DNA of 64,000 nucleotides. Origin: CASPLG01 sp965120375 (GTDB lineage: Bacteria; Bacillota; Clostridia; Oscillospirales; Acutalibacteraceae). The DNA is taken from contig CBCPMW010000008.1 of the NCBI GenBank assembly GCA_965120375.1, positions 6,681-70,680 of the forward strand, written 5' to 3'. The notes beneath the pieces are model-generated. The model searched no databases and was not told where the DNA came from. It saw nothing but the letters and a program-made list of their open reading frames with translations. Position numbers and translations under genes: made by a program. Positions within the stretch are counted from its first letter, which is position 1; each line of letters starts with the position of its first letter. Positions 19,094 through 29,180 of this stretch are shown here, piece by piece.

Positions 19094-19789
19094 CTAACCT
19101 ATTCCCCAGTCGGTGTTTTGAAGAAGAATGTCTGCTTTTGGGTTTTTACTAACTTTTGGATATACTTTTGTCATAAATTCATCAATCAAAGCGCGATTAG
19201 GTTTTTGTTTTGTGGTGTTTGGGGTAAAAACATTTAAACTAAAATATTCAAAATGTTTGTTTGCAATCTGGATATCATTTTCAATATCACAAATTTTTTG
19301 ACCTTCTAGTCCGACCATTAAACTTACTCCACAGTAATATTTTGCAATATATTCAGGTTTTAAGTCTTGTGGAATACCTTTTTTCCACTTTTCACGAAGC
19401 TGTGGGTTAAAAGATTCAATACCAATTCTAAATTTTAAATTTATTTTGGGAAATAATTCCCTAAATTTGTCAAATTGTGTTCGGAAATTCCATCTAGCTT
19501 CAAACCATATTGTATGTATATTCCTTTGTAGTACTTTTTTATAAAGATATAAAATTGTTTCTTTGTCAATTTCCATTGCAGAACCAGAGTTGCTTACGTC
19601 CAAAATACCGAATTTTCCTGTTAAACAATCTATTGCATTTTTATTAATTTCAAATGGATTTTCACTTGTATCTAAATAATAATCGCAAAAAATGCACTGT
19701 TTCCAGATGCATCCTTTCCCTTGAATTAAAATTGATTCACGTGGCATTTTTGTAGTTATTTCAGAGTATCTTACAAGATCGCTTTGCAT
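19094..19789 (-). CDS. Radical SAM protein of unknown substrate
   Basis: A 231-aa radical SAM protein. The cluster-binding cysteines are C27, C32 and C35 in GCIWKQCIFCDYY, giving CX4CX2C spacing rather than the usual CX3CX2C; such spacing is known in some uncharacterised families with a GCxWxxCxFC pattern. The protein is short, with no auxiliary cluster domain or RNA-binding tail visible. The region 60-75 (DVSNSGSAM) would be the SAM-contact strand. It lies between ppk and eno with its own gap on each side, so context gives no substrate. Confidence 0.7.
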   Translation of the reverse strand: MQSDLVRYSEITTKMPRESILIQGKGCIWKQCIFCDYYLDTSENPFEINKNAIDCLTGKFGILDVSNSGSAMEIDKETILYLYKKVLQRNIHTIWFEARWNFRTQFDKFRELFPKINLKFRIGIESFNPQLREKWKKGIPQDLKPEYIAKYYCGVSLMVGLEGQKICDIENDIQIANKHFEYFSLNVFTPNTTKQKPNRALIDEFMTKVYPKVSKNPKADILLQNTDWGIG

Positions 19790-19892
19790 TATTTTATCGT
19801 ATCTCCCAATAATTTAATTTTAGCTAAACCTTAAAAATATTATCATAAACTGTTTTTAATTTCAAGATTTACCTAAAAACTTTTCTTATTTA

Positions 19893-21149
19893 TCAAAAAA
19901 GTGCAAATTTAGAATTAAGCTGGGACTCAATAAATATCAATCTATTATATTTACAAATTCTTTCACCTCTGGCAGGAGCACCAGCTTTTATTTGAAAAGA
20001 ATTTGTTGCGACGGCAATATCAGAAATAGAAGTGTCGTCAGTTTCGCCACTTCTATGAGAAATGATGGTAGAATACCCATTTTTTTGGGCAAATCTAACA
20101 GTATCTAAAGTTTCAGAAAGTGTACCTATTTGATTTGGTTTTATTAAAACTGCATTTCCACTTTCTAAATTTATACCTTTTTTTAAACGGTTTATGTTCG
20201 TTACAAATAAATCATCGCCAACAATTTGAATTTTATTGTTTGTTTTTTTTCTAAATTTTGCAAAATTTAGAAAATCATCTTCTGAAAATGGATCTTCAAT
20301 AGAAAAAATAGGATAATTTTTTATCAAGTTTTCATAGTAATAAAAAAGTTCATCTACACTAACAGGTCTATTTTCTTTAGGAAAAATATAATTATTTTTA
20401 TTTTTTGCCCATTCTGAGGCGGCAATATCCAGACAAATAAATACATCATGTCCTGGCCTGTAACCAGCTTTTTCTATTGACTGAACAATCAAATCGAGAG
20501 CCTGGCTATCTTTTTCTAAATTAGGAGCAAAACCTCCCTCATCTCCAACAGCAGTAGAAAGGTTTTTAGATTTTAATATATCTTTTAAACTGTAATAAAT
20601 TTCTGTTCCAATTTTCATAGCATCTAAAAATGAATGTGCCCCGGATGGAAATATCATAAATTCTTGAATTTCCACGTTGTTATCAGCATGTGCTCCACCA
20701 TTTAATATATTCATCATCGGAATAGGTAAAGTGTTTGCATTTATTCCGCCTATGTACCTATAAAGTTCTAAATTTAGGGATTTTGCCGCAGCTTTTGCAC
20801 AAGCAAGCGAGACAGAAAGTATAGCATTTGCGCCAAGTCGGCTTTTGTTTTGAGTTGCATCTTCATCTGTCATTTTTTTGTCTATTTCTGTTTGATTGAA
20901 AACAGATATACCTTCAAGCAATTGATTTATTACAGTATTTACATTATTTATTGCGTTTTTTACGCCTTTTCCATTGTACTCATTTTTCCCATTGTCCCTT
21001 AGTTCTACTGCTTCATATTTTCCAGTAGATGCTCCAGATGGAACTGAGGCATAAGCGAAAACTCCAGATTCTAAAATTACTTTTGTACATATAGTCGGTA
21101 TCCCTCTAGAATCTAAAATTTGATGTGCCTCAATTTTTTTTATTTTCAT
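19893..21149 (-). CDS. eno: Enolase
   Basis: Enolase converts 2-phosphoglycerate to phosphoenolpyruvate. The N-terminal ILDSRGIPT and PSGASTGKYEAVELRD motifs, the FMIFPSGA loop, metal ligands in the SIEDPFSEDDF strand and the catalytic lysine in VLIKPNQIGT are present, as is the SHRSGETDDT signature. At 418 aa it is slightly shorter than usual (about 430), with a trimmed C-terminus. The start is ATG 21149; the upstream AGGTAGG fits. It is separated by 87 bases from the phosphoglucomutase gene upstream and may be cotranscribed with it. Confidence 0.97.
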   Translation of the reverse strand: MKIKKIEAHQILDSRGIPTICTKVILESGVFAYASVPSGASTGKYEAVELRDNGKNEYNGKGVKNAINNVNTVINQLLEGISVFNQTEIDKKMTDEDATQNKSRLGANAILSVSLACAKAAAKSLNLELYRYIGGINANTLPIPMMNILNGGAHADNNVEIQEFMIFPSGAHSFLDAMKIGTEIYYSLKDILKSKNLSTAVGDEGGFAPNLEKDSQALDLIVQSIEKAGYRPGHDVFICLDIAASEWAKNKNNYIFPKENRPVSVDELFYYYENLIKNYPIFSIEDPFSEDDFLNFAKFRKKTNNKIQIVGDDLFVTNINRLKKGINLESGNAVLIKPNQIGTLSETLDTVRFAQKNGYSTIISHRSGETDDTSISDIAVATNSFQIKAGAPARGERICKYNRLIFIESQLNSKFALF

Positions 21150-21236
21150 AAAGATAAACCTACCTTTTTAAATTAAAAATCTAAAAATGCAAAAATTATA
21201 TAAAAATAAATATGCAAGGAACGAGTAATAAAATCA

Positions 21237-22961
21237 TTAATTAAAATCTTTTATTTTTGAGCGAAGGTCAGATTCAATTAGCTCTATTAAAGCTTTAGAA
21301 TAATTTTTATTTTTTCCATTTGTCATAATATAAACTTTGAGTTTAGGTTCAGTTCCTGATGGTCTTATTATTATTTGACTGTCTTCGTCTAAAGTAAACT
21401 CTACAATGTCAAGTTTTGGAAAGTTTAAAAAAGACTTTTGCTTATTAATTAAATTAAGTGAAATTGAGTTTTGGTAGTCGTTTATTGATGCAATCTTTTT
21501 ATTTCCAATTGAGTTGAAATCAGGTGGATTTCGGAAATTTTGCATAATTGACTCTATTTTTTTAGATCCTGTAACGCCACTAAACTCAAAAGAAATAGTT
21601 TTTTCCAAGTAAAATCCGTATTTTTCATATAATTTTTCAAGGACATCTATTAATGTATGTGAAATATTTTTGTAAAAAGATGCCATTTCACAAATTAAAA
21701 GTGCAGAAGAGACTGCATCTTTATCCCTGGCATATGTTCCAGTAAGATAGCCATTACTTTCTTCAAATCCAAAAATAAAAGATTTTACTTGATCAATTTT
21801 TTCTAAATTTTCTATCTTTTCACCAATATTTTTAAATCCAGTTGGAACACAAAGAACATTGCAATTATAATCAGAAGCAATTTTATCAATCATTTTACTG
21901 CTAACCAAAGTTCTAATTGCAACAGATTTTTCTGGGAGAACACTTTTTTCCTTTTTTTGCGAAACTATATAGTAAAATAGCAGTATACCGATTTGATTCC
22001 CAGTTAACATTTGGTATTTTCCATTATGAAAAACCATTATACCGATTCTATCACTATCTGGATCAGTAGCAATTATTATATCTGAGGAATTCTTTTTAGC
22101 TTCTTTTGAAGCAAGATCAAATGTTTGTAAAATCTCAGGATTTGGATATTTACATGTAGGGAAATTACCATCAGGATTTTCTTGAAGTTTTACAATATTC
22201 AGATTTTTAACACCTGACAATGATAAAACATCTTTTACAAAGTCTCGTCCAGCCCCATTTAAAGGAGTGTACGTAACGTTAATAGGACAATTTACTAAAG
22301 CTTCTTTATTTATAGATTGGTCCAAGACCTGTTTTTTATAATCTAGGTAAATTCCATCTTCAATAAATTTGATGTTTCCTTTTTTTAATTCATTTTCAAA
22401 ATCTGAAATTTTTATATCATCAAATATATCAACTTTTTTTATATATTCGTACACTTTTTCAGTAGTTTCAGTCGGCATCTGAGTTCCGTTTTCATTATAA
22501 CACTTATATCCGTTATATTCAGCTGGATTATGACTTGCTGTGATCATTATTCCGCAGGTGCATTCTAAATTTCTGGTAGCAAAAGATAAAAATGGAGTGG
22601 GAGCAAGTTTTTTAGTTATAAAAACCTTAATCTTGTTTGCAGCTAGAACCTTTGCAGTTTCTCTAGCAAACAGTTCAGAATTTATCCTTGAATCGAATGA
22701 AATGCAAACAGAAGCAGAAGAACTTTTGTCTAAAATATAATTTGATAATCCCTGAGTAGCTTTTCTTATTGTGTAAATATTCAGCATATTTGTACCAATT
22801 CCCATAATTCCTCTAAGACCTGCTGTACCGAATTTAAGGTCCGATGAAAATCGATCAAAAATTTCAGATTCATTTGATTTTAACTTTTCAAGTTCAGACT
22901 TAACTTCCGTATTTTTAGAAAAATAATTTAACCAGTAATTAAAAATTTTTTTACATTTCAT
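21237..22961 (-). CDS. pgcA: Phosphoglucomutase/phosphomannomutase (PgcA type)
   Basis: This alpha-D-phosphohexomutase interconverts hexose 1- and 6-phosphates, feeding glycolysis and cell-wall precursors. The phosphoserine is S143 in TASHNPAEYNGYK. The metal-binding loop ATDPDSDRIG, the sugar-binding loop GFEESNGYL and the phosphate-binding RPSGTEPKLKVY are all present in the expected order. The 574-aa length matches the long Firmicute PgcA type rather than GlmM. No GlmM is in the window. AAGGCGGTCTT upstream of the ATG is a weak ribosome site. Confidence 0.93.
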   Translation of the reverse strand: MKCKKIFNYWLNYFSKNTEVKSELEKLKSNESEIFDRFSSDLKFGTAGLRGIMGIGTNMLNIYTIRKATQGLSNYILDKSSSASVCISFDSRINSELFARETAKVLAANKIKVFITKKLAPTPFLSFATRNLECTCGIMITASHNPAEYNGYKCYNENGTQMPTETTEKVYEYIKKVDIFDDIKISDFENELKKGNIKFIEDGIYLDYKKQVLDQSINKEALVNCPINVTYTPLNGAGRDFVKDVLSLSGVKNLNIVKLQENPDGNFPTCKYPNPEILQTFDLASKEAKKNSSDIIIATDPDSDRIGIMVFHNGKYQMLTGNQIGILLFYYIVSQKKEKSVLPEKSVAIRTLVSSKMIDKIASDYNCNVLCVPTGFKNIGEKIENLEKIDQVKSFIFGFEESNGYLTGTYARDKDAVSSALLICEMASFYKNISHTLIDVLEKLYEKYGFYLEKTISFEFSGVTGSKKIESIMQNFRNPPDFNSIGNKKIASINDYQNSISLNLINKQKSFLNFPKLDIVEFTLDEDSQIIIRPSGTEPKLKVYIMTNGKNKNYSKALIELIESDLRSKIKDFN

Positions 22962-23078
22962 AAAATATTAAGACCGCCTTTTAAAGTATTTTACCCTAAA
23001 GAATTATAAATAATTTTTGTTTGTAATTCAATAATAGATAAATTGAATAATAAAATTAAAATTTATACCAAAATAATA

Positions 23079-23107
23079 TTGACATTGCATAAAATAAATG
23101 GTAAAAT
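23079..23107 (+). promoter_or_regulatory. Promoter of the LRR protein gene
   Basis: TTGACA (23079-23084) and TAAAAT (23102-23107) are separated by 17 bases, followed by a short leader with GGAGGAG just before the ATG at 23153. Confidence 0.65.
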
Positions 23108-23152
23108 TTCCATGTAGGGGTTTTTACATGTGTATGGAAGGAGGAGTTTTGT

Positions 23153-24292
23153 ATGAATAAAAGATGGATAATTAAGACTTTAGTTTTGGCAGTTATTACA
23201 ATACCATTGTTTTGGTTTGAAGATATAGATGTTTCTGCAAGGTCTGTGGTTAATAGTAACATAGAGTATGAATTGGATGATGATACTCTGACTGCGACTT
23301 TGTCAGATGGTAAAAATTCAGAGTTAAATTTTGAAGTTCCAAGTGAGATTACGGATAAAAAGAAAGTTTACACAGTTAGATGTATAGGTGAGAAGGCGTT
23401 TTATGGGTCAAACATTGAAGGGGTTATTTTACCTGATAGTGTGGAAATAATTGAAGCGGATGCATTTGCGTTTTGTAGCAATTTAAAGGCTATAAGTTTA
23501 GGTGAAAATCTTAAAAAAATTGATGATGAAGCGTTTTTCTGGTCAGGTTTGAATTCCATAAAGGTCCCAGATCATGTTTCGTATATTGGGGATAATGTTT
23601 TTGGCAAATGTACAAAGCTAGTTTCAGCTGAAGTTTTAGGAGGCAGTAATTACATGGGTGAGAGCCTTTTTGAAGGTTGCGTGCTTTTGTCTAGTGTAGT
23701 TTTGCCGGAAAGTTTAATTGAGATACCAGATAAAATGTTTTATGGGTGTGAAAAATTATCTGAAATAGATATTCCAAATACAGTAGAGTTAATTGGTGAA
23801 AGTGCTTTTGGACACTGTATTTTTTCAAAGCTATCTTTACCAGAAAACTTGAAAATAATTGAAAAAAATGCTTTTGAGTATTGTAGTGAAATTAGTTATA
23901 TATATTTACCAGATAGTGTAACTACCGTGGGGGACTACGCTTTCGCTAGATGTGAAAATCTTACCTGTATAGAAATTCCAGTTGCGTTACAAAGTATTGG
24001 GTACCATGCATTTGGTGGTGGCGAGTCGGATGAGTTAACTAGATTAAAAAAAGTTATATGCGTAAAGAACAGTCTTGTAGACAAAACTAAACCTTTTTTC
24101 TTCTGGACTCAATACGGGATCACGTACCCCGAATTTTTCTATAAAGTTTCGGGAGATTCAGTTTCAGGTTCGATATTTGGTCAATATTCTTTGATGGCGT
24201 ATGTTGGTGTTGCTGTGATACTGATCGCTGCATTTTTAGTGGTCGTATTAATATTTAAAAAGAACAGATCAGATGACAGTGTTGATATGTAA
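23153..24292 (+). CDS. BspA-type leucine-rich-repeat surface protein
   Basis: A 379-aa exported protein. Residues 1-30 form a signal peptide, residues 45-310 hold about eight to ten LRR_5 (BspA-like) repeats of about 23 residues with the pattern IgexAFxxCxxLxxixlPdsvexI, and a hydrophobic segment at 344-366 followed by KKNRSDD anchors it in the membrane with the repeats outside. BspA-like LRR proteins of gut bacteria and protists bind host or matrix proteins; the target here is unknown. Preceded by a good promoter and GGAGGAG. Confidence 0.9.
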   Translation: MNKRWIIKTLVLAVITIPLFWFEDIDVSARSVVNSNIEYELDDDTLTATLSDGKNSELNFEVPSEITDKKKVYTVRCIGEKAFYGSNIEGVILPDSVEIIEADAFAFCSNLKAISLGENLKKIDDEAFFWSGLNSIKVPDHVSYIGDNVFGKCTKLVSAEVLGGSNYMGESLFEGCVLLSSVVLPESLIEIPDKMFYGCEKLSEIDIPNTVELIGESAFGHCIFSKLSLPENLKIIEKNAFEYCSEISYIYLPDSVTTVGDYAFARCENLTCIEIPVALQSIGYHAFGGGESDELTRLKKVICVKNSLVDKTKPFFFWTQYGITYPEFFYKVSGDSVSGSIFGQYSLMAYVGVAVILIAAFLVVVLIFKKNRSDDSVDM

Positions 24293-24327
24293 ATATACTA
24301 AATTAAGTGGAAGGGTGGATTTAGGCT

Positions 24328-24978
24328 TTGAACTACGCAACAATAACTTTTTTCGATATGTTTTTTAAACTTTTAATATTTACCTTTACTGCACATGCCA
24401 GCTTTAAAAATAGAAAAACTCTGTTTTTAAAGATACTGGCGTGTGCTTTGGGTTGTTTTTTTCTAGCAAGTTTGTATGACTTTTGTTACTTTTTTTGTCT
24501 AAACATTAAGCCACTAAAATTTACAATAGGCAGACTTGGAGAATTTGGAGGAGTGTTCTTTTTATTTTCCTCTTACTATGGCGCAATGAATAGAATAGGA
24601 GATGATAAACGAAAAGATTTAGTGAAATTTAAAGCAATATCTTTTCTTTTAGCTTTGTTAAATGTCTTTACCTGTTTAATTCTAAAATTGTATATAGCAA
24701 ATGTTAGCAACTATTCACTTATTTTTTCATTTTGTTCTTCTGCAGTTTTGTATTTTGCGTTTAAAAATTTAATTTTACCGGATATAAGTGGAGGAATACT
24801 CGATTCTATCAGAGCTTATAATTTTTTCATAGTTATTTTTTGTTTTGCTCAAAGCTTACATGGGATACTCATGGTATTCTGGTTGGAAGCAGCGATATTT
24901 TTCAAAATTATAATATGTTTATGTGAATTGTTTGCAGCTAAATTTGCTTGTGAAGGGGTGAAAAAATGGTTTATATAA
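24328..24978 (+). CDS. Polytopic membrane protein of unknown function
   Basis: A 216-aa protein with about seven predicted membrane helices (near 5-23, 31-53, 66-84, 95-118, 127-147, 158-177 and 183-205), rich in Phe and Cys. I do not recognise a family. The start is TTG 24328 after GGAAGGGTGG. It overlaps the following prsW by 13 bases, so the two are translationally coupled and probably work together, perhaps on the preceding LRR protein. Confidence 0.75.
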   Translation: MNYATITFFDMFFKLLIFTFTAHASFKNRKTLFLKILACALGCFFLASLYDFCYFFCLNIKPLKFTIGRLGEFGGVFFLFSSYYGAMNRIGDDKRKDLVKFKAISFLLALLNVFTCLILKLYIANVSNYSLIFSFCSSAVLYFAFKNLILPDISGGILDSIRAYNFFIVIFCFAQSLHGILMVFWLEAAIFFKIIICLCELFAAKFACEGVKKWFI

Positions 24979-25580
24979 TTTTTGCATCTGTTGCTCTACC
25001 ACTTGTACTACTTTTGATTATGGCTAAAGGAAAGCAGCGAAATATGATTGGATTTATTGTAATTGGAATAATATGCGCTATCTTATCCTTTGAGATAAAC
25101 AGTCTGACAAAATATATTTATAATGTCAACGAGTTTGATTTCAGAGTGTTTGTTTCCCCTATAACAGAAGAAGTAATAAAATTTATACCAATTTTATTTT
25201 TTGCAATCCTTGTTTCCAGGAGAAGAGATATAATAATGCAGTTTTCTATGGCTTTGGGAATAGGATTCGCAATACTTGAAAACATATATCTCTTAGTTGT
25301 AAACGCTGAGTTTGTAAATATATTCTGGGCACTTATGAGAGGACTTTCAACCGGGCTTATGCACGGCATGACCACAGTTGCAGTAAGTTACGGTATAAGT
25401 TTTATTAAGAAAAAAAAGCTTTTTTATACAGGGATTTTAGGGCTTTTATGTCTAGCTTTCACTTACCACGGTATATACAATTTGTTAGTAGAATCTGGGT
25501 ACGGATATATTGGCTTTATGCTTCCTATTTTTACTTATATTTTCATGCTAAACACTATAAAAAAGGTACCTGTACATTAA
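24966..25580 (+). CDS. prsW: PrsW-family intramembrane metalloprotease
   Basis: PrsW proteases cut transmembrane substrates such as the anti-sigma factor RsiW. The protein (204 aa) has about seven membrane helices and the family residues: E68-E69 in TEEVIKF, E105-N106 in FAILEN, H133 in GLMHGMTT and H168 in TYHGIYN. No sigma/anti-sigma pair is in the window, so the substrate is unknown; the LRR protein two genes upstream, with its single C-terminal helix, is a candidate by proximity only. The stop codon overlaps the stop of the convergent ABC gene. Confidence 0.88.
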   Translation: MVYIIFASVALPLVLLLIMAKGKQRNMIGFIVIGIICAILSFEINSLTKYIYNVNEFDFRVFVSPITEEVIKFIPILFFAILVSRRRDIIMQFSMALGIGFAILENIYLLVVNAEFVNIFWALMRGLSTGLMHGMTTVAVSYGISFIKKKKLFYTGILGLLCLAFTYHGIYNLLVESGYGYIGFMLPIFTYIFMLNTIKKVPVH

Positions 25581-27325
25581 TGCACCGCATTTTCGGAAAA
25601 TTGATTTTGATGAAGGTTATAATAAAACCCTTTATTTTCAAGCAAAGCGGAGTGATTGCCTATTTCCACTATTTTACCGTGATTTATCACGACTATTTTA
25701 TCAGCGTTTTCTATTGTAGATAGCCTGTGGGCGACAATTATGCTAGTTTTTCCTTGCATAAGTTTGTTGAAAGCGTCTTGGACTTTAAGCTCAGTTCTAG
25801 TGTCAATGTTACTTGTTGCTTCATCCAAAAGTAGAATTTTAGGTTTTATTAGCATAGTTCGTGCAATTGATAAAAGCTGTTTTTGTCCTTGAGAAATGCT
25901 GCAACCGTTTTCATAGAGTATAGTATCATATCCATCTTCCAGTTTTTTTATAAAGTTGTGGGCATTTGCAAGTTTAGATGCACTTATTATTTCATCAAGC
26001 GAAGCATCTGGTTTTCCGTACGCTATATTATCTCGAACTGATGCATTATAAAGCCATGTATCTTGTAAAATCATACCAAATAAACTTCTTAAATCCTTAA
26101 GATCAAAAGCGTCTATATTAACACCATCAATTTTTATGTTTCCCATACTTGGAGAATAAAAACGCATAAGAAGGTTAATTATGGTTGACTTTCCACACCC
26201 AGTTGGACCGACTAAAGCGATTCTTTCTCCGGGATTTATATTTAAATTGAAATCACTTATTACAGGTTTTCCTGGTATATATGAGAAGAACAAATTTTCT
26301 ATTTCTATCTTACCTTTACAATCAGGAAGTGTTTCATTTCCACTAGATTCATGACTTTCTGAGACTAAATGTATAAATTCTAAATATCTGTTTGTTGACG
26401 CAACTGCTTCTTGGATTTGTGTAATAACACTCATTATGTCGGTGAAAGGACGAGTATACTGGGCAACATAAATTAATATTGAGGATATACCCCCTATGGT
26501 TATACTACCTGATTTAAGTAGTCTATAAACGCTAGCAGTACCTACAGATGCATAAATTATTAGTGATATAAATCTAATAGAAGGATTTGCAGTTGACGAT
26601 AAAAATTGCGATTTAACTCCACATTTATGCATTTTTTCATTTATTTTTTTAAACTTTTCTATAGCCGTGTCTTGAAAATTGAAAGCATTAACTACAATTT
26701 GATTTGATATCATTTCTTCTGAAAGACTTATAAGCCTACCTTGTGCGTTTGCGTATTCTCTAAAACTTTTGTATGAATATTTTGTAACAAACCATGAAAT
26801 AAATACAATAAGAGGAGTTAAAAGTAAAACTAGAAACATTATTTGGGTGCTTATTAGTCCTAAAAGAATTATTGAACCGAGTACTACTGTAATACCGGGA
26901 AACACTTGAGTTAAAAATTGAAAAATACCATCACCTATCATCTCGAGATCATTTATGGTACGGCTGACTATTTCTCCATGTGGAGTGGAATCAATATTAT
27001 TTAGCGTCGTAGAATTAACATTTCTAAATATTTTTTCTCTTAAAAGTGTTTCAGTTTTATACGCAAGTAAACCACTATAAAATGCAGATAAAAAACGCGA
27101 AACAGTTCCTACAACTGTAAAAATTGCAATTATTAATAGATTAAAAAATATATCATCAAATTGAACTTCGCCTGGGTACAAGGCAAAGTCTAAAGTTTTT
27201 CCAATTAAACCTGAGATAATAAGAGCAGCACTTGTAGCTATAATTTCAGATGCAATAGCAGTAGACAAGCAAAAAGGGAAAAGCTTTATTTTATTTACTA
27301 TATATTTTATAGCATTATTTTTCAT
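25577..27325 (-). CDS. ABC exporter half-transporter (consensus ATPase site)
   Basis: A 582-aa type IV ABC half-exporter: six membrane helices (about 15-325) followed by a nucleotide-binding domain. Walker A is GPTGCGKST, the Q-loop LQDTW, the signature SQGQKQ (a variant of LSGGQ) and Walker B LLLDEATSNID with the catalytic Glu present. It resembles MdlB/BmrD-like halves. Its partner is encoded 14 bases upstream, and the two most likely form a heterodimer exporting drugs, lipids or peptides. GGAGG precedes the ATG. Confidence 0.92.
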   Translation of the reverse strand: MKNNAIKYIVNKIKLFPFCLSTAIASEIIATSAALIISGLIGKTLDFALYPGEVQFDDIFFNLLIIAIFTVVGTVSRFLSAFYSGLLAYKTETLLREKIFRNVNSTTLNNIDSTPHGEIVSRTINDLEMIGDGIFQFLTQVFPGITVVLGSIILLGLISTQIMFLVLLLTPLIVFISWFVTKYSYKSFREYANAQGRLISLSEEMISNQIVVNAFNFQDTAIEKFKKINEKMHKCGVKSQFLSSTANPSIRFISLIIYASVGTASVYRLLKSGSITIGGISSILIYVAQYTRPFTDIMSVITQIQEAVASTNRYLEFIHLVSESHESSGNETLPDCKGKIEIENLFFSYIPGKPVISDFNLNINPGERIALVGPTGCGKSTIINLLMRFYSPSMGNIKIDGVNIDAFDLKDLRSLFGMILQDTWLYNASVRDNIAYGKPDASLDEIISASKLANAHNFIKKLEDGYDTILYENGCSISQGQKQLLSIARTMLIKPKILLLDEATSNIDTRTELKVQDAFNKLMQGKTSIIVAHRLSTIENADKIVVINHGKIVEIGNHSALLENKGFYYNLHQNQFSENAVH

Positions 27326-27339
27326 CCCAAAACCTCCAT

Positions 27340-29061
27340 TTAACCTATTTGAGATTTATAAATTTCCTGATAAAGAGAACTATTTTCAAGGAGAGACCTA
27401 TGGGTTCCTATTCCTTCAATAGTTCCGTTCTCCATAACTATTATTTTGTCAGCATTCACTATATTGATAAATTTTTGTGAAATTATAATTTTAGTTATTC
27501 CTTTTATTGAATTTAAGGAAGCTTGAAGTTTTGAACTTGTCTGTGCATCTAAAGCGCTCATACAATCATCAAGAATTAAAATATCAGGAATGCTAACTAA
27601 AGCTCTGGCGATAGTTAATCTTTGTCTTTGTCCACCGGAAAAATTTTTTCCTCCTCGTTCAACAAATGATTTTATTCCATCTGGTTTAGAATTCACAAAG
27701 TCGATTGAATGAGAAAGTCTTAAAGCCTGATAAATGTCACTATCCTGTATTTTATTATTTCCCATGCGCAAATTTTCCTCTATAGTTCCGGAAAAAAGTA
27801 CAGCAGATTGTGGTACAACTTTTATTTTTTCCCTAAGAAAATTCACATCATACGAGTTTATATTTTTCTGATCTATCAAAATATTTCCACTCGACGGAAT
27901 ATAAAAACGGAGTAAAAGATTCAAAATTGTAGTTTTTCCAGAACCTGTACTTCCGATTATTCCTAAAGTTTCTCCACTTTTTAGTGAAAAATTTATATTT
28001 TGAAGTTCACTTTCGCCGTGCACGTTATAAGAAAAACTAACGTTTTTGAATTCAATTTTCGCATTTTCTGATGAAACATCAGAAAAATTTAAATTTTTAG
28101 ATATATCATAAAAACTATCTTCAGGTTGAATGTTTAGTATGTACAAAACTCTTTTATATGAAGCCCAAGCCTTTGTAAGAAGATTGATCAAAGATGAGGC
28201 TAAAAATACAGCAAAAAGTATCTGAGTTACGTAACTGATTAAAGCTGTAATTTTGCCAGGTTCTAATTGACCAATATCTATTCTTTTTGCACCAATCCAT
28301 ATCACTGCCATTATAGATACATTTACAATAAAATATGCAGCAGGCGGCATTAAAGAAAAAACTTTTAAAGCATCAATCCCTTTGTTTACATAGTCTACAG
28401 TTGCGTCATTAAATCGTTTTATCTCACTATTTTGTCTAGAAAAAGCTCTTATGACCCGTGCACCATCTAAATTTTCTTTACACAAAGATGAGATTTTGTC
28501 GAGTTTGTATCGTGACTGAGTGAAAATCATTGTCGATCTTAAAGTGATTAAAATTAATATAATGCTTATACTAGGGGCGATTATAAAATATATAGTAGAT
28601 AATTTTTTATCTACTATATACGACATAACAAGTGCACCACAGATAACAAACGGGACACGCATTCCGACTCTTACAGTCATGGCAATTGCATTTTGAATGT
28701 TTTGTATATCAGATGTTATTCTTGTCACTATAGAAGCAGTTCCGATTTTGTCTATTTGATAGCACTCTAGAAAATTTATCTTCTCGTACATAATTTCTCT
28801 CATCTGTGCCCCAATCCCTTGGGAAGCTCTGGCAGCCATATATTGCCCCATTATTGCACTTATGTACCCTAAAATAGCTAAAACAACTATAACATATCCC
28901 ATTTTTAAAATGTAGGAAGTATCTTGACTTTTAACGCCGTAGTCTATTATGCTAGCCATAATCATAGGAATAATAAGCTCAAATATCGACTCTATAAGCT
29001 TAAAAACTGGGCCTAAAATTATGTCTATTCTATGATTTTTAAAAAAATAAAGCATGTTCAT
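27340..29061 (-). CDS. ABC exporter half-transporter (degenerate ATPase site)
   Basis: The partner half-exporter (573 aa): six membrane helices and an ATPase domain with Walker A GSTGSGKTT and signature FSGGQRQ, but Walker B is ILDDCMSALD, with Asp in place of the catalytic Glu. One degenerate and one consensus site is the pattern of heterodimeric exporters such as BmrCD. An open frame extends upstream to 29139, but AGGAGA at 29068-29073 sits 6 bases before the ATG at 29061, so I use that start. Cargo cannot be predicted. Confidence 0.92.
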   Translation of the reverse strand: MNMLYFFKNHRIDIILGPVFKLIESIFELIIPMIMASIIDYGVKSQDTSYILKMGYVIVVLAILGYISAIMGQYMAARASQGIGAQMREIMYEKINFLECYQIDKIGTASIVTRITSDIQNIQNAIAMTVRVGMRVPFVICGALVMSYIVDKKLSTIYFIIAPSISIILILITLRSTMIFTQSRYKLDKISSLCKENLDGARVIRAFSRQNSEIKRFNDATVDYVNKGIDALKVFSLMPPAAYFIVNVSIMAVIWIGAKRIDIGQLEPGKITALISYVTQILFAVFLASSLINLLTKAWASYKRVLYILNIQPEDSFYDISKNLNFSDVSSENAKIEFKNVSFSYNVHGESELQNINFSLKSGETLGIIGSTGSGKTTILNLLLRFYIPSSGNILIDQKNINSYDVNFLREKIKVVPQSAVLFSGTIEENLRMGNNKIQDSDIYQALRLSHSIDFVNSKPDGIKSFVERGGKNFSGGQRQRLTIARALVSIPDILILDDCMSALDAQTSSKLQASLNSIKGITKIIISQKFINIVNADKIIVMENGTIEGIGTHRSLLENSSLYQEIYKSQIG

Positions 29062-29180
29062 GAGTTTTCTCCTAAAAATTTTCTCGCATAATGTTATAAA
29101 AGTTAAATTACATTCTACCACAAAATGTTTTTTATTCAAAATCTAAACGACTTTACAAAAAACAAATAACAATATGCATA

